DNA of 7,068 bases, from NCBI GenBank assembly GCA_029859085.1, contig JAOUDU010000138.1, positions 1-7,068 of the forward strand, in the 5' to 3' direction. Made by a program: the position numbers and the translations under genes. Source of the stretch: Gammaproteobacteria bacterium (lineage in GTDB: Bacteria > Pseudomonadota > Gammaproteobacteria > Pseudomonadales > Halieaceae). Under the pieces are notes generated by a model. That model had not been told where the DNA came from and did not search any database. It saw nothing but the letters and a program-made list of their open reading frames with translations. Positions 1 through 5,969 of this stretch are shown here, one piece after another (the first letter of the stretch is position 1; each line of letters starts with the position of its first letter).

Positions 1-1
1 C

Positions 2-157
2 GGAGACTCCGTCCTGGTTACCATGCCATTGCTGTATGGTAGCCCGAACCTGCTCGCAGACATAAAATCCTGGCTGGCCGCCCGGGTCCGCGGTGAACAG
101 GTCCCCGCGCTCCGGCTCGATGCCGGGGATTACGGTTGGCAGGGGGAGGGTGGTTGA
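2..157 (+). CDS. Unidentified protein, C-terminal fragment running off the left edge
   Basis: Frame 2 is open from the first bases to a TGA at 155-157, giving 51 residues with no start inside the window that needs to be used. It begins GDSVLVTMPLLYGSPNLLAD and ends DAGDYGWQGEGG. The reasons to suspect real coding are G/C-rich third codon positions, few rare codons, and a believable mix of hydrophobic and charged residues. I do not recognise the family and see no diagnostic motif. It would be the 3' end of a plus-strand gene lying upstream of the HD-GYP gene, separated from it by about 220 bases. A 51-codon open frame in GC-rich DNA can also arise by chance. Sequence left of the window would settle it. 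Confidence 0.4.
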   Translation, partial: GDSVLVTMPLLYGSPNLLADIKSWLAARVRGEQVPALRLDAGDYGWQGEGG

Positions 158-241
158 TCTCAATCAGCCGCGCCCTGGCAGTTCCTGCGGTACTGCAGGA
201 GCGGCGCCTTTCGCTCACCGGCTCAAAGCTGTAAATCCCGA

Positions 242-274
242 TATTGCGAGTATTGCGGCAAAATTGCCAATTGC
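242..274. repeat. Cluster of four ATTGC repeats, possible operator
   Basis: ATTGC occurs at 243-247, 252-256, 263-267 and 270-274. The first two lie in an exact direct repeat of TATTGCG (242-248 and 251-257, period 9). Positions 257-268 also contain the near-palindrome GGCAA-AA-TTGCC. The cluster sits about 100 bases upstream of the HD-GYP start. Iterated short boxes in a promoter region suggest a regulator-binding site, but I cannot name the regulator, and AT-rich intergenic DNA can give such repeats by chance. Confidence 0.3.
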
Positions 275-326
275 ACCGGTAACCACGCACAGTTTTGGGG
301 TTTTCGGGTGGAAATAAACTCTCAAT

Positions 327-342
327 TGGCGCTATTCTTGGG
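327..342 (+). promoter_or_regulatory. Weak sigma-54-like promoter element
   Basis: TGGCGC, five bases, then TTGGG resembles the sigma-54 consensus TGGCAC-N5-TTGC. The -24 GG is present, but the strongly conserved -12 GC reads GG here. The position is plausible: transcription would begin near 353, a short distance before the GGAGAGG at 356-362 and the ATG at 376. The -12 mismatch makes this a tentative call. Confidence 0.2.
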
Positions 343-375
343 CCAGACCCATGTTGGAGAGGCCGCTGCCCCGGA

Positions 376-1605
376 ATGTTGGAAGTCATACAGGTCAATA
401 GCTCCGATTTGCAGCTGGGTATGTATGTATCCGGCCTGGATCGACCGTGGCTTGAGGTGCCGTTTCCTATGCAGGGATTCCGCATAGAGACGCCGGAAGA
501 GATTGTCCGCATCCAGAAATATTGCCAGTACGTGTTCGTCGACAGCGTCAAGAGTTCGGTAGCGGCCGGGAAAATAAAGCGCAGGACCAGCTCCCGGCCG
601 CGCAAGACCAATCAGCAGATTTTTCCCGGGCGCAGGCTCAAGCAGTACCAGGACAGCGCTACCTGGGGTGAGGAGTTTCCCCGGGCCAAGGCCGCTGTCG
701 ACACGCTGATGCAAACCGTTGATTCCATTTTTGAGCAGGTATCCCACGGCGGAGCGCTGGATGTGGTCAAGGTCAAACAGTCGGTCGACCCGATGATTGA
801 CAGTATTTCCCGCAATCCGGACGCATGCATTTGGCTGGCCAGGATGAAACAACAGGACACCTACACCTACCAGCACTCGGTGGGGGCGTCTATCTGGGCC
901 GTGGCCCTCGGCAGGCAGCTCGGCCTGCCCAAGCCCGACCTGCGCTCGCTCGCTGTAGGGGGCTTGCTGTTCGATATCGGCAAATTGGGGGTCAACCAGG
1001 AGTTACTCGGCGCCACCCGATCGCTGACCGATGAGGAGTTCCTGGAGCTTAGAAGCCATGTCAGCCTCGGGGTTGAAATGATCAGGGATAGTGGCCTGAT
1101 GAACAAGGATGTGCTCGACATGGTGGCACATCACCACGAGCGCCACGATGGCTCGGGTTATCCCGACGGGCTCAGCGGGGATGCCATCCCGGTCTACGCC
1201 CGCATTGCCGCTATCGTCGACTGCTATGACGCCATTACCAGTCATCGCAGTTACGCGCGGGCTATTCCCCCGTCCGCAGCGATCAAAAAATTGTATGAAT
1301 GGCGTGACGTGGATTTCCAGGCCGAACTGGTGGAGGAGTTCATCCAGGCGGTGGGAATTTATCCAGCGGGCACCCTTGTGGAGTTATCGTCAGGGGAAGT
1401 CGCGGTGGTGGTCGCCGAGTATCGCACCCGGCGCTTGCGGCCAAAGGTGATGGTGCTGCTGGATGCCGACAAGCAGCCGGTTATGGATGGAACAATAGTG
1501 GATTTGCTCACCCAGAAATCGACTGCCGATGGCAAGCCACTGGAAATAAGCAACAGCCTCGAACCCGAGGCTTACGGTATCGACATGGCAGCTATCAAGC
1601 TTTGA
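376..1605 (+). CDS. DUF3391 / HD-GYP domain protein with altered HD motif (cyclic-di-GMP signalling)
   Basis: The protein has 409 residues and is cytoplasmic, with no signal peptide or membrane segment. Residues 1 to about 130 match the DUF3391 N-terminal domain (LQLGMYVSGLDRPW, then a Cys-x-x-V-F-V-D segment). Residues about 150-320 are an HD-GYP domain, a family that hydrolyses cyclic-di-GMP to pGpG or GMP with a metal centre. Visible motif residues are H167 (YQHS), D200-x-x-K203, H228, H253-H254-E255, G261-Y262-P263 and D282 (DCYDAITS). The HD motif reads F199-D200 instead of His-Asp, and the Glu seen four residues before the first His in trinuclear relatives is Tyr163. Metal binding and activity are therefore doubtful. 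The C-terminal 90 residues look like the tail usual for DUF3391 proteins. I chose ATG 376 because the DUF3391 match begins there. An in-frame TTG at 295 would add 27 residues unlike the family. GGAGAGG at 356-362 is a rather distant ribosome-binding site (13 bases). The EAL gene follows after 13 bases. Confidence 0.9.
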   Translation: MLEVIQVNSSDLQLGMYVSGLDRPWLEVPFPMQGFRIETPEEIVRIQKYCQYVFVDSVKSSVAAGKIKRRTSSRPRKTNQQIFPGRRLKQYQDSATWGEEFPRAKAAVDTLMQTVDSIFEQVSHGGALDVVKVKQSVDPMIDSISRNPDACIWLARMKQQDTYTYQHSVGASIWAVALGRQLGLPKPDLRSLAVGGLLFDIGKLGVNQELLGATRSLTDEEFLELRSHVSLGVEMIRDSGLMNKDVLDMVAHHHERHDGSGYPDGLSGDAIPVYARIAAIVDCYDAITSHRSYARAIPPSAAIKKLYEWRDVDFQAELVEEFIQAVGIYPAGTLVELSSGEVAVVVAEYRTRRLRPKVMVLLDADKQPVMDGTIVDLLTQKSTADGKPLEISNSLEPEAYGIDMAAIKL

Positions 1606-1618
1606 CGGCGCCATTCAC

Positions 1619-2899
1619 TTGATCCAATTGCCGGGGATTGAACGCGATCGCTTTATCCAGCAACTGGACAAGGCTGTCGCTGAGGCGAGGGCAGGTCAGA
1701 CACATCTCGGGTTGTTGCTGGTCGACCTCACGAACCTGGCGAGGATCAATCATTACCACGGTTACGAAGCAGGCGACCTGGTACTGCAACAGGCCTACGG
1801 CCAGCTGCTGGAGCTGAGCAAACTACCGGATTCGGTTTTCCGGGTCGGCAGTCACCGTTTTTCCTTTATCCTGTCAGACCTCGGCAACCCCGCTTTCATC
1901 GCCCTCGCGATGAACCGGGTGCAGCGATCACTTGTCGGTGAATTGCACGGTGACACGGGTGTCGTGGGCGTGGATGTCAAGATCGGAATCGCGATCAACC
2001 GCGGCGGCGGCAGTGATTTCATGGCGGTGCTGGCCCGGGCCGAGGCCTCCCTTTCCCAGGTAAAGCTGGGAGGCGTGCAGCGTATCGAGGATGTGCTGGC
2101 AGAAGCCGGTGACTCCCCGGTGCAGATACGGCTGGAGCAAAGCCTGGCGGAGGCGTTGCAGGACAATGCGTTTGAATTGCACTACCAGCCCAAGATCGAG
2201 CTGGCTACCGGGCAGGTGAGCAGCGCGGAAGCACTGCTGCGCTGGCAGTCGCCCGAGGGGGAGTTTGTTGCGCCGGAAATGATCGTGGAGTGGGCGGAAT
2301 CGTCGGGGCGCTCCTATGACCTCACCAAGTGGGTGGTGCACCGCGCCCTGCGCCAGATGCGGCATTGGCAGGGTGCGATGGATATCAGCGTGGCTGTCAA
2401 TGTGCCCGCCAACCTGGCCGGTGACCGTGACCTGCCCGCACTGTTGCAAGACGCGATCGCCATCTGGGGCGTCGAGCCGGACAGGGTGATCGTGGAGATT
2501 ACCGAAGGGGCTATCATCGAGGACAAGCAATCGGGTTTTGACAACCTGCTCAAGCTCAGGGAAAGGGGCATAAATATTTCCATCGACGATTTCGGCACCG
2601 GTTATTCCTCCCTCTCGTATTTCAGGCATATCCCGGCGCTGGAACTGAAGATCGATAAGTCTTTCGTCGATTCAATGCTGGTGGACGCGCAGGACATGGA
2701 GCTGGTGAAAATCATCATCCACCTCGCCCACCAGTTTGGCCTGTGGGTCGTGGCGGAAGGAGTGGAGGACCGGGAGAGCCTCGATATGTTGCGTGAGCTC
2801 GGCTGCGATTACGCGCAGGGCTACTACATCAGCCGGCCGCTGCCCCCGGACGAGTTCGCGGCCTGGGTTGAAGGGTGGCAGGGCCTGGAGGGGCAATAG
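1619..2899 (+). CDS. Degenerate GGDEF plus intact EAL domain protein, predicted cyclic-di-GMP phosphodiesterase
   Basis: The protein has 426 residues and no membrane segment. Residues about 1-165 form a GGDEF-like domain whose signature reads G77-S-H-R-F81, so cyclase activity is not expected. The RxxD inhibitory site before it reads KLPD (68-71), although D36, N44 and D53 of the fold remain. Residues about 170-420 are an EAL domain with the full set of expected residues: E204-A-L206, N261, E293 and E296, D323-D324 in DDFGTGYSSL, K344, D346, E380-G-V-E383 and Q400. These fit hydrolysis of cyclic-di-GMP to pGpG with Mg or Mn. The start is uncertain. No ATG lies near the domain boundary, so TTG 1619 (or TTG 1628) is most likely, without a clear ribosome-binding site. 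It lies 13 bases after the HD-GYP stop, which suggests translational coupling. The degenerate GGDEF probably has a regulatory role, such as GTP sensing, as in some related proteins. Confidence 0.9.
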   Translation: MIQLPGIERDRFIQQLDKAVAEARAGQTHLGLLLVDLTNLARINHYHGYEAGDLVLQQAYGQLLELSKLPDSVFRVGSHRFSFILSDLGNPAFIALAMNRVQRSLVGELHGDTGVVGVDVKIGIAINRGGGSDFMAVLARAEASLSQVKLGGVQRIEDVLAEAGDSPVQIRLEQSLAEALQDNAFELHYQPKIELATGQVSSAEALLRWQSPEGEFVAPEMIVEWAESSGRSYDLTKWVVHRALRQMRHWQGAMDISVAVNVPANLAGDRDLPALLQDAIAIWGVEPDRVIVEITEGAIIEDKQSGFDNLLKLRERGINISIDDFGTGYSSLSYFRHIPALELKIDKSFVDSMLVDAQDMELVKIIIHLAHQFGLWVVAEGVEDRESLDMLRELGCDYAQGYYISRPLPPDEFAAWVEGWQGLEGQ

Positions 2900-2916
2900 C
2901 ACCCCTGGTTTGCACT

Positions 2917-2945
2917 AAAAAACCCGCTGTCGGCCGCGCTAGCGT
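2917..2945 (-). terminator. Weak candidate terminator between the convergent EAL and tex genes
   Basis: Only 39 bases separate the two stop codons. On the minus strand a GC-rich stretch covering the end of tex is followed by six T (the plus-strand A run at 2917-2922). The possible stems are short: CCG/CGG at 2924-2926/2931-2933, or CGCT/AGCG spanning the tex stop. The T-run after GC-rich sequence fits tex termination, but the hairpin is poor. I see no matching T-run for the EAL transcript. Confidence 0.3.
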
Positions 2946-5257
2946 TTCTTGCGAGCCTCGGCGAAGGCCGCCGCAAAGGCCCCGCCGGCTGGCGGTGCAG
3001 CCGCTGGAGCCTTCACCGGTCGCGGTTTGTCGCGTTCCTGCTGCCGGCGCGGTGCCTGGCCCCGTTGGGCGGCCTGCTCCCCCGCCTTGTCAGACAGGCG
3101 CATGCTCAGCCCGATACGTTTGCGGGGCTGGTCAATTTCCATCACCTTTACCCGCACGATGTCGCCGGCCTTGACCACATCCCGCGGGTCCTTCACGAAC
3201 CGCTCCGCCAGCGCGGAGATGTGGACCAGTCCGTCCTGGTGCACCCCGATGTCGACGAATGCACCGAAGGCGGTCACGTTGGTGACAGTGCCTTCCAGTA
3301 TCATGTCGGGCACCAGGTCCGAGATTTTTTCCACGCCCTCCTGGAAAGCGGCCATTTTGAATTCCGGGCGCGGGTCGCGGCCGGGCTTGGCCAGCTCTGC
3401 AATAATGTCTTTCACCGTGGGCAGGCCCACCGTGTCACTGGTGTAGGCTGCCGGGTCCAGCGCGCGCAGGAAAGCGGTATCGCCGATCATACTGCCGATC
3501 TCGCGCTGCTGCCGCGCGGCGATGGCCGCCACCACCGGGTAGGACTCCGGGTGCACTGCCGAGCTGTCCAGGGGATTGTCGCCGCCCATGACTCGCAGGA
3601 AGCCAGCGGCCTGCTCGAAGGTTTTCTCACCGAAACGGGAGACCTTCAGCAGTGCGGTGCGGCTGGTGAAACTGCCCTGCTCATCGCGCAGGGCAACGAT
3701 ATTGCCGGCGATGTTCTGGTTCAGGCCGGAGACCCTGGCCAGCAGCGGGACCGACGCCGTGTTGACATCCACGCCCACCGCATTGACGCAGTCCTCCACC
3801 ACGCTGTCCAGTTGGCGCGCCAGCTGGACCTGGCTCACATCGTGCTGGTACTGGCCCACGCCGATGGATTTGGGATCGATCTTGACCAGTTCCGCCAGCG
3901 GATCCTGCAGGCGGCGGGCTATGGAGACCGCGCCGCGGATGGTTACGTCCAGGTCCGGGAATTCCCGGGCGGCAAATTCCGACGCGGAGTAAATGGAGGC
4001 CCCGGATTCATTCACCATGGCCTTGCGTACAGCCAGCTCCGGGTGTGAGCGCAGCAGGTCGCCCACGAACTTGTCGGTTTCCCTGCCGGCGGTGCCATTA
4101 CCGATTGCGATCAGCTCGACCTGGTACGTTTTTATCATATGCAGCAGGGTGGCCTCGGCCTCCTGCAGGCGCTTGCGCGGCTCGTGCGGGTAGATCGCGC
4201 CGTGGTCCAGTACCTTGCCATTGGCGTCGACCACCGCCACCTTGACGCCGGTGCGCAGGCCCGGATCCAGCCCGATGGTCGCCCTGGGGCCGGCGGGCGC
4301 CGCCAGCAGCAGATCCTTCAGGTTATTGGCGAATACCTCTATGGCCTCCTTTTCCGCCCGTTCCCGCAACTGTCCGAGCAGGTCGGTCTGCAGGTGGGTG
4401 AGCAGCTTTACCCGCCAGGTCCAGCGCACGGTTTCCCGCAACCACTGGTCTGCGGGTCGCTGCCTGTCCTCGATCCGCCAGTGCCCTGCGATCATCGCCT
4501 CGCAGGGATGCGTGTCCGCGGCCTTCTCCGCGGCATCCATTACCAGGTTGAGGGCGAGCACGCCCTCGTTGCGGCCGCGAAACATGGCCAGTGCCCGGTG
4601 GGAGGGCACCTTTGCCAGGGCTTCCGTATGCTCAAAATAGTCGCGGAATTTGGCGCCTTCGCCTTCCTTGCCCTCCACCAGGCGGCTGGCCAGGAGGGCG
4701 TTGTCCACCAGGAACTGGCGCAGGTTTGCGAGCAGGTCGGCATTCTCGGCAAAGCGCTCCATCAGGATCTGGCGGGCGCCGTCCAGGGCGGCCTTGCAGT
4801 CGTCGATGCCGGCGTCGGCGTTGCAATAAGCAGCGGCCAGGGTGTCCGGGTCGAGGGTGGGATCTGCCAGCAGGGCATCCGCCAATGGCTCAAGTCCTGC
4901 CTCGCGGGCAATGAGGGCCTTGCTGCGCCGCCGGGGCTTGTAGGGCAGGTAGAGATCCTCCAGCCGGTTCTTGGTATCGGCTTCGAGGATGTCCCGCTCC
5001 AGCTCCGGGGTAAGCTTGCCCTGTTCGGTGATACTGTTGAGGATCGTCTGGCGCCGCTCCTCCATCTCCCGCAGGTAGCGCAGGCGCTCGTCCAGCCGGC
5101 GCATCTGGGTATCGTCCAGTGCGCCGGTGGCCTCTTTGCGGTAACGGGCGATAAATGGGACTGTGGCGCCCTCGTCGAGGAGCTTGATGGCGGCGTCCAC
5201 CTGGTTGGCATGTACGGAGAGTTCTTCCGCGATACGCTGGGCAATGGTCTTTGTCAT
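2939..5257 (-). CDS. tex: Transcription accessory protein Tex (S1 RNA-binding)
   Basis: The 772 residues match the usual length of Tex (about 770-780). Tex is a cytoplasmic nucleic-acid-binding protein related to eukaryotic Spt6 and linked to transcription and stress tolerance. Domains in order are the helical N-terminal Tex region (about 1-315, with PFIARYRKE at 34-42 and [11 protein letters not shown] at 103-113), a YqgF/RNase-H-like domain (about 322-450, [10 protein letters not shown] at 328-337 and NESGAS at 416-421), tandem helix-hairpin-helix segments (about 495-560), and an S1 domain (about 652-722, [16 protein letters not shown] through GLSMRL). The tail from 723 is Arg-, Ala- and Pro-rich and ends KKR, probably a flexible basic nucleic-acid-binding extension. 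The ATG at 5257 fits the conserved N-terminus ([13 protein letters not shown]). No strong ribosome-binding site precedes it. The gene appears to be its own unit, convergent with the EAL gene. Confidence 0.97.
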   Translation of the reverse strand: MTKTIAQRIAEELSVHANQVDAAIKLLDEGATVPFIARYRKEATGALDDTQMRRLDERLRYLREMEERRQTILNSITEQGKLTPELERDILEADTKNRLEDLYLPYKPRRRSKALIAREAGLEPLADALLADPTLDPDTLAAAYCNADAGIDDCKAALDGARQILMERFAENADLLANLRQFLVDNALLASRLVEGKEGEGAKFRDYFEHTEALAKVPSHRALAMFRGRNEGVLALNLVMDAAEKAADTHPCEAMIAGHWRIEDRQRPADQWLRETVRWTWRVKLLTHLQTDLLGQLRERAEKEAIEVFANNLKDLLLAAPAGPRATIGLDPGLRTGVKVAVVDANGKVLDHGAIYPHEPRKRLQEAEATLLHMIKTYQVELIAIGNGTAGRETDKFVGDLLRSHPELAVRKAMVNESGASIYSASEFAAREFPDLDVTIRGAVSIARRLQDPLAELVKIDPKSIGVGQYQHDVSQVQLARQLDSVVEDCVNAVGVDVNTASVPLLARVSGLNQNIAGNIVALRDEQGSFTSRTALLKVSRFGEKTFEQAAGFLRVMGGDNPLDSSAVHPESYPVVAAIAARQQREIGSMIGDTAFLRALDPAAYTSDTVGLPTVKDIIAELAKPGRDPRPEFKMAAFQEGVEKISDLVPDMILEGTVTNVTAFGAFVDIGVHQDGLVHISALAERFVKDPRDVVKAGDIVRVKVMEIDQPRKRIGLSMRLSDKAGEQAAQRGQAPRRQQERDKPRPVKAPAAAPPAGGAFAAAFAEARKKR

Positions 5258-5314
5258 TGTGTGTCGGGGTCTTTATTTCAGGGTGAAAACAGGCTGCTAC
5301 TGCGTGGAGGCGGC

Positions 5315-5343
5315 ATTATGCGCCAGCCGGACGTGCATTGCGA
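5315..5343 (-). promoter_or_regulatory. Candidate sigma-70 promoter for tex
   Basis: Read on the minus strand, CATAAT (5320-5315) matches five of six bases of the -10 consensus. TCGCAA (5343-5338), at a 17-base spacing, matches three of six of the -35. The leader to the tex ATG would be roughly 50 bases. The -10 and the spacing are good and the -35 is weak. Confidence 0.3.
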
Positions 5344-5386
5344 TCTGGATATTTCCGGGCTTTTATGCTGCGCTGGACAGGCTAGC

Positions 5387-5416
5387 TGCTGTCGTGGCCG
5401 GGGGACTACGACAGCA
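5387..5416. repeat. Hairpin with 9-bp perfect arms (GCTGTCGT/ACGACAGC core)
   Basis: TGCTGTCGT at 5387-5395 is perfectly complementary to ACGACAGCA at 5408-5416. Two further pairs (one G-U, one G-C) can extend the stem to 11 bp, leaving the loop CCGGGGGA. On the minus strand the second half of the structure begins near a GTAG tetranucleotide (5409-5406), like the adjacent palindrome. No T-run follows on either strand, so it is not a standard intrinsic terminator. It lies downstream of the CBS gene and upstream of the proposed tex promoter. Confidence 0.5.
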
Positions 5417-5426
5417 TTTGTAATCA

Positions 5427-5448
5427 GGCCGAATGAATTCGGCCCTAC
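5427..5448 (-). repeat. REP-like palindrome preceded by GTAG
   Basis: On the minus strand GTAG (5448-5445) is followed directly by GGCCGAA-TTCA-TTCGGCC (5444-5427), a perfect 7-bp stem with a 4-base loop. A GTAG tetranucleotide 5' of a GC-rich palindrome is the layout of REP elements mobilised by RAYT (TnpA-REP) proteins, which typically sit between genes as this one does. Twelve bases of the element (plus-strand 5427-5438) recur in inverted orientation at 5501-5512. The REP assignment is by layout only, because copy number elsewhere cannot be seen here. Confidence 0.5.
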
Positions 5449-5494
5449 GTAGTGTCGAAGGGCCTGAGAATCATAAGCCGCCTGCCCCGCTTTA

Positions 5495-5515
5495 CCGGGT
5501 ATTCATTCGGCCCGG
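5495..5515 (-). repeat. Hairpin downstream of the CBS gene carrying the inverted ATTCATTCGGCC copy
   Basis: CCGGG (5495-5499) pairs with CCCGG (5511-5515) across an 11-base loop. The loop and the start of the right arm contain ATTCATTCGGCC (5501-5512), the exact reverse complement of 5427-5438. It lies within 30 bases after the CBS stop codon, so it could act as a transcript end or stabilising stem. It lacks a T-run in the minus direction. Confidence 0.4.
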
Positions 5516-5523
5516 GTCGCCCT

Positions 5524-5922
5524 TTAGTTGAACTTTTTTACCGCCGACAGTATCTGGCGACAGGTAATCTGGCCGATCAGGCGGCCATTTTCCACCACCG
5601 GGCGCCGGCGATGTTTCTTCAGCAGCATATCCTGGGCCACGTCCAGGATATTTTCATCCGGGTGTGCGACCAGCAGGTTGTCCCCGGACATATGGTCGGA
5701 CACCAGGCCGATGGCGGTTTTATTGTAGGTGGCTCCCAGGGCCGCCCGCAGGCAGTCGAGCTCGGACAGGATGCCCACGAGATTGCCGTCGAGGTCTACC
5801 ACGCAGACCCCTGAGATCTTGTTGTCGATGATGATTTGCATGGCATCGAGGATAGTGTCATCCGGTTTTACTTTCACCGGGTTGGTGAGCATGTAGTCCC
5901 GGAGGTTGACCGACTGCAGCAT
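5524..5922 (-). CDS. Small protein of two tandem CBS domains
   Basis: The 132 residues consist almost wholly of a CBS pair (Bateman module): CBS1 about 8-62 (SGVCVVDLDGNLVGILSELD at 37-56) and CBS2 about 74-130 (RRRPVVENGRLIGQIT at 105-120). CBS pairs commonly bind AMP, ATP, S-adenosylmethionine or related adenosyl ligands and switch partner proteins. No catalytic, DNA-binding or membrane part is attached, so it probably acts in the cytoplasm through a partner or as a free sensor. The start is well supported: minus-strand AGGAGA (5933-5928) lies 5 bases before the ATG. It is in the same direction as nuoN and 47 bases downstream of it, with no evident terminator between, so read-through from the nuo operon is likely. 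The ligand and partner cannot be inferred from sequence. Confidence 0.9.
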   Translation of the reverse strand: MLQSVNLRDYMLTNPVKVKPDDTILDAMQIIIDNKISGVCVVDLDGNLVGILSELDCLRAALGATYNKTAIGLVSDHMSGDNLLVAHPDENILDVAQDMLLKKHRRRPVVENGRLIGQITCRQILSAVKKFN

Positions 5923-5927
5923 AAAGT

Positions 5928-5933
5928 TCTCCT
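5928..5933 (-). promoter_or_regulatory. Strong ribosome-binding site for the CBS gene
   Basis: AGGAGA on the minus strand, 5 bases before the ATG at 5922. This is the clearest ribosome-binding site in the window and fixes the CBS protein start. Confidence 0.8.
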
Positions 5934-5969
5934 GATATTTCTTATGGTGGAACCGTTGAGTGACAGATC

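Larger units (their letters stand above)
158..375 (+). promoter_or_regulatory. Non-coding leader upstream of the HD-GYP gene
   Basis: I find no convincing gene in these roughly 220 bases. The base composition shifts to AT-rich around 235-335, as expected of a promoter region. The contents are a 6-bp inverted repeat at 183-188/195-200 (TCCTGC/GCAGGA, 6-base loop, no T-tract, so a poor terminator), a cluster of ATTGC repeats at 242-274, a weak sigma-70-like -10 (TAAACT, 315-320) without a good -35, a weak sigma-54-like element at 327-342, and a purine-rich GGAGAGG at 356-362 that could serve as ribosome-binding site. The promoter of the HD-GYP/EAL pair most likely lies here, but its exact position is not determined. 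Confidence 0.45.
5258..5523. other. Gene-free region between the CBS gene and tex
   Basis: These 266 bases contain no supported gene. The half nearest tex (5258-5343) probably holds its promoter and leader. The other half (about 5387-5515) is rich in hairpins: a stem at 5387-5416, a GTAG-led palindrome at 5427-5448, and a stem at 5495-5515. Long plus-strand open frames crossing this region are extensions of the tex antisense frame and are not believed. Confidence 0.6.

Noticed and set aside
183..200. Inverted repeat TCCTGC/GCAGGA as a terminator for the left-edge gene
   Set aside because: The stem has only 6 bp and no T-run follows. It may be chance.
93..317. A 74-codon plus-strand frame in the leader
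   Set aside because: It has no ribosome-binding site or recognisable motif, and its composition does not look like a protein. It overlaps the AT-rich promoter-like region.
295..375. Upstream extension of the HD-GYP protein from the TTG at 295
   Set aside because: The 27 extra residues do not resemble DUF3391. The conserved domain begins right after ATG 376, which also has a purine-rich stretch upstream.
18..611. A 197-codon minus-strand open frame
   Set aside because: It overlaps the HD-GYP gene antisense for over a third of its length and shows no family-like segment. The rest lies in the leader region.
1928..2629. A 233-codon minus-strand open frame
   Set aside because: It lies inside and antisense to the EAL gene, whose catalytic motifs are all in place on the plus strand.
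3065..4048. A 327-codon plus-strand open frame
   Set aside because: It lies wholly inside and antisense to tex, with no recognisable domain.
4139..5452. A 437-codon plus-strand open frame
   Set aside because: It is antisense to tex over almost its whole length. Tex is unmistakable on the other strand with all its domains, and GC-rich codon use produces long antisense frames.
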